From Caballeronia calidae (lineage in GTDB: Bacteria; Pseudomonadota; Gammaproteobacteria; Burkholderiales; Burkholderiaceae), in assembly GCF_900044055.2 (NCBI RefSeq), contig NZ_FCOX02000029.1, forward strand, positions 1-64,000: a stretch of DNA of 64,000 bases, given 5' to 3'. The position numbers and the translations under genes were made by a program. This document shows, in pieces, positions 63,550 through 64,000 of the stretch (the first letter of the stretch is position 1; the number at the start of each line of letters is the position of its first letter). The notes below the pieces were generated by a model that saw nothing but the letters and a program-made list of their open reading frames with translations, had not been told where the DNA came from and ran no database searches.

Positions 63550-64000
63550 TGACCCGCTTCAGCGGCCAGATTTGCAGTTGGGTTTAGTACGGTATTGATC
63601 CTCCGTTAAGCGTTGAGTCGCGGGTTGTCCATGGCCGGGTAGCGGGTCGCCTGTCTCGACCACGACGCTGCCCGGCGGTGGGCAACCCGCGCGGCGATGA
63701 CATTTCATTTTTCGAATGCAGGTTTTCGAATTCCAGCGGCGAACAGTAACCGATGCTGCTGTGCAGGCGGCGCACGTTGTACCATCCTTCGAGGAACCAG
63801 AAGATACGTGTGCGGGCCTGCTCGTGGGTCGCGAAGTGTTCACGCATCAGCAGTTCTGCTTCGAGCGTGCCGAAGAACGACTCACACATCGCATTGTCAT
63901 AGGCATCGCCTGCGGTACCCATCGATGGTTGCACGCCCGCCTCGCGGCAACGCCGCCCGAAGGCAATGGACGTGTACTGGGACCCCTGGTCGGAGTGCAG
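63550..64000 (-). mobile_element. IS3-family insertion sequence, partial
   Basis: A likely terminus TGACCCGC starts at 63550, 3 bp after the tniQ stop. The element runs off the window and contains an IS3-type orfB reading leftward. Confidence 0.7.
63584..64000 (-). CDS. IS3-family transposase OrfB, C-terminal part
   Basis: The partial protein (139 residues visible) contains LHSDQGSQYTS with the second catalytic Asp, and AGDAYDNAMCESFFGTLEAELL with the catalytic Glu. It ends WYNVRRLHSSIGYCSPLEFE, the IS3 OrfB C-terminal signature. The start and first Asp lie outside the window. Confidence 0.88.
   Translation of the reverse strand: MHSDQGSQYTSIAFGRRCREAGVQPSMGTAGDAYDNAMCESFFGTLEAELLMREHFATHEQARTRIFWFLEGWYNVRRLHSSIGYCSPLEFENLHSKNEMSSPRGLPTAGQRRGRDRRPATRPWTTRDSTLNGGSIPY

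Larger units (their letters stand above)
54435..64000. mobile_element. Tn7-like transposon, left end to window edge
   Basis: From about 54.4 kb the GC content falls visibly and the genes become transposition-related: TnsAB fusion, TnsC-like ATPase and TniQ. The left end is placed at the first TGT (54435), just before reiterated AGTTTGA motifs. Genes 55043-59100 run left and 60250-63546 run right. The right end is not in the window because an IS3-family element interrupts after tniQ. A target-site duplication cannot be checked. Confidence 0.7.

Noticed and set aside
54435..64000. CRISPR array or Cas genes associated with the Tn7-like element
   Set aside because: No regularly spaced repeats or Cas-like proteins are visible in the window; they could only lie beyond the right edge.

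Overview
The window reads as a high-GC Burkholderiaceae replicon, most like Caballeronia or Paraburkholderia. Genes are dense, many overlap as ATGA start/stop pairs, LysR regulators are abundant, and DUF3563, FUSC and paired SoxH-like/SoxYZ-like genes are present. This is judged from protein recognition only; no database was searched. No rRNA, tRNA or CRISPR array was seen.

Left part (1-10.5 kb): a short degenerate tandem repeat leads into a LysR gene and a 'quinoprotein relay' operon (two SoxH-related metallo-beta-lactamase-fold proteins flanking a SoxYZ-like carrier, then an EthD-like protein). A membrane protein, an MFS permease with a SAF-domain NAD(P) oxidoreductase under a divergent LysR, and a dihydrolipoyl dehydrogenase follow.

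Phosphonate block (10.5-25.6 kb): phnCDE transporter genes, a reverse-strand operon of amino-acid-type ABC transporter, C45 acyl hydrolase and RpiR regulator, then phnF-DUF1045-phnN divergent from phnGHIJKLM. Together these make a near-complete C-P lyase pathway: uptake (PhnCDE), ribosylation and C-P cleavage (PhnGHIJKLM), and PRPP regeneration (PhnN). A 2H-phosphoesterase-like DUF1045 protein sits where PhnP might be expected. Matching TCTAGACG dyads lie before phnC and between phnF and phnG, and a PhoB-box-like repeat lies before phnC.

Middle (25.7-54.4 kb): an aromatic-acid MFS transporter behind an IclR-type dyad, an orphan TpsB outer-membrane transporter, a chemoreceptor, a serine hydrolase, VOC/LysR/FUSC genes, a double-PAS hybrid kinase, a PhoD phosphatase, an EmrB-type efflux pump, a kinase/regulator pair, a LexA-controlled DNA polymerase IV, a TauD dioxygenase with a TauABC-like transporter, and a LysR divergent from an aldo/keto reductase.

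Right part (about 54.4 kb to the edge): base composition drops and a Tn7-like transposon begins. It has reiterated left-end motifs, a zinc-ribbon protein of unknown function, a fused TnsA-like/TnsB transposase whose DDE triad is intact but whose nuclease residues look lost, an unknown 252-aa protein, a TnsC-like AAA ATPase and a TniQ. The transposase operon and the TnsC/TniQ genes are divergent around a 1.1-kb regulatory region, and a perfect 14-bp inverted repeat lies between tnsC and tniQ. An IS3-family element abuts tniQ and runs off the edge, so the right end and any cargo are not visible. This transposon is the best candidate for an undescribed system here.
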